From contig CAZHHH010000168.1 of the NCBI GenBank assembly GCA_964532085.1, forward strand, positions 1 to 5,121: a stretch of DNA of 5,121 nt. Reading direction: 5' to 3'. This DNA comes from CAZHHH01 sp964532085. GTDB taxonomy: Bacteria > Bacteroidota > Bacteroidia > Bacteroidales > Marinilabiliaceae. A program made the translations under genes and the position numbers. Below the pieces are notes generated by a model. That model saw only the letters and a program-made list of their open reading frames with translations. It did no database searches and was not told where the DNA came from. Positions 5,104 through 5,121 of the stretch are shown piece by piece. Numbering within the stretch: position 1 is the stretch's first letter; every line of letters begins with the position of its first letter.

Positions 5104-5121
5104 TCGTCAATTTTATGACGA
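5104..5121. other. Inverted repeat at the window edge
   Basis: TCGTCA (5104-5109) and TGACGA (5116-5121) pair perfectly around ATTTTA. The window ends exactly at the last paired base, so the stem may be longer (CAGG precedes the left arm). It could be a leader hairpin of the next transcript or one end of an inserted element. Confidence 0.45.

Overview
The window looks like a chromosomal accessory stretch from an AT-rich member of the Bacteroidota, most likely Bacteroidales. The evidence is the set of protein families (a GH3-family acyl-adenylating enzyme, a class II Fic protein with a C-terminal winged helix, a Panacea-domain antitoxin), several matches to the Bacteroidota -7 promoter element TAnnTTTG at sensible distances from genes, starts without a Shine-Dalgarno sequence, and intergenic repeats of a type common in that phylum. 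The genus cannot be named from the sequence.

Layout, left to right. (1) Positions 1-103 hold palindromic AT-rich repeat units running into the start of a plus-strand fic gene (104-1228), which ends in a strong intrinsic terminator (1269-1315). (2) Positions 1316-1623 are gene-free: an array of three ~40-bp palindromic units closely related to the unit at the fic start, then a CCCACAGAT-type repeat, a CGCAGAG-type repeat and a 9-bp stem-loop. (3) A two-gene minus-strand operon (2630 to 1624) encodes a Panacea (DUF4065/SocA-like) protein followed after 5 nt by a 151-aa protein that I read as a divergent MazF/PemK-like barrel. This is the architecture of a Panacea toxin-antitoxin pair, with the antitoxin first. 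It has a well-placed promoter at 2680-2710. (4) Positions 2631-3114 are gene-free and repeat-rich: GTAGGNGTG elements, five tandem TTAGGGG-type heptamers with G-quadruplex potential, and an inverted copy of the CCCACAGAT repeat. (5) A complete minus-strand GH3-family gene (4620 to 3115) starts at GTG behind a good promoter. (6) Positions 4621-5121 are gene-free: a CAATNNN heptamer array, an inverted counterpart, a CTTTCAY heptamer array, then a plus-strand promoter and the start of a hairpin at the edge, probably the leader of a gene beyond the window.

The proteins do not form one pathway. The fic gene and the Panacea pair converge on the repeat-rich 1229-1623 interval and are both toxin/regulation-type accessory genes; GH3 is an unrelated metabolic enzyme transcribed alone. 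The points most worth pursuing are the putative toxin paired with the Panacea protein, the palindromic repeat family flanking fic and containing its start codon, and the presence of several unrelated tandem repeats that all have a period of exactly 7 bp.
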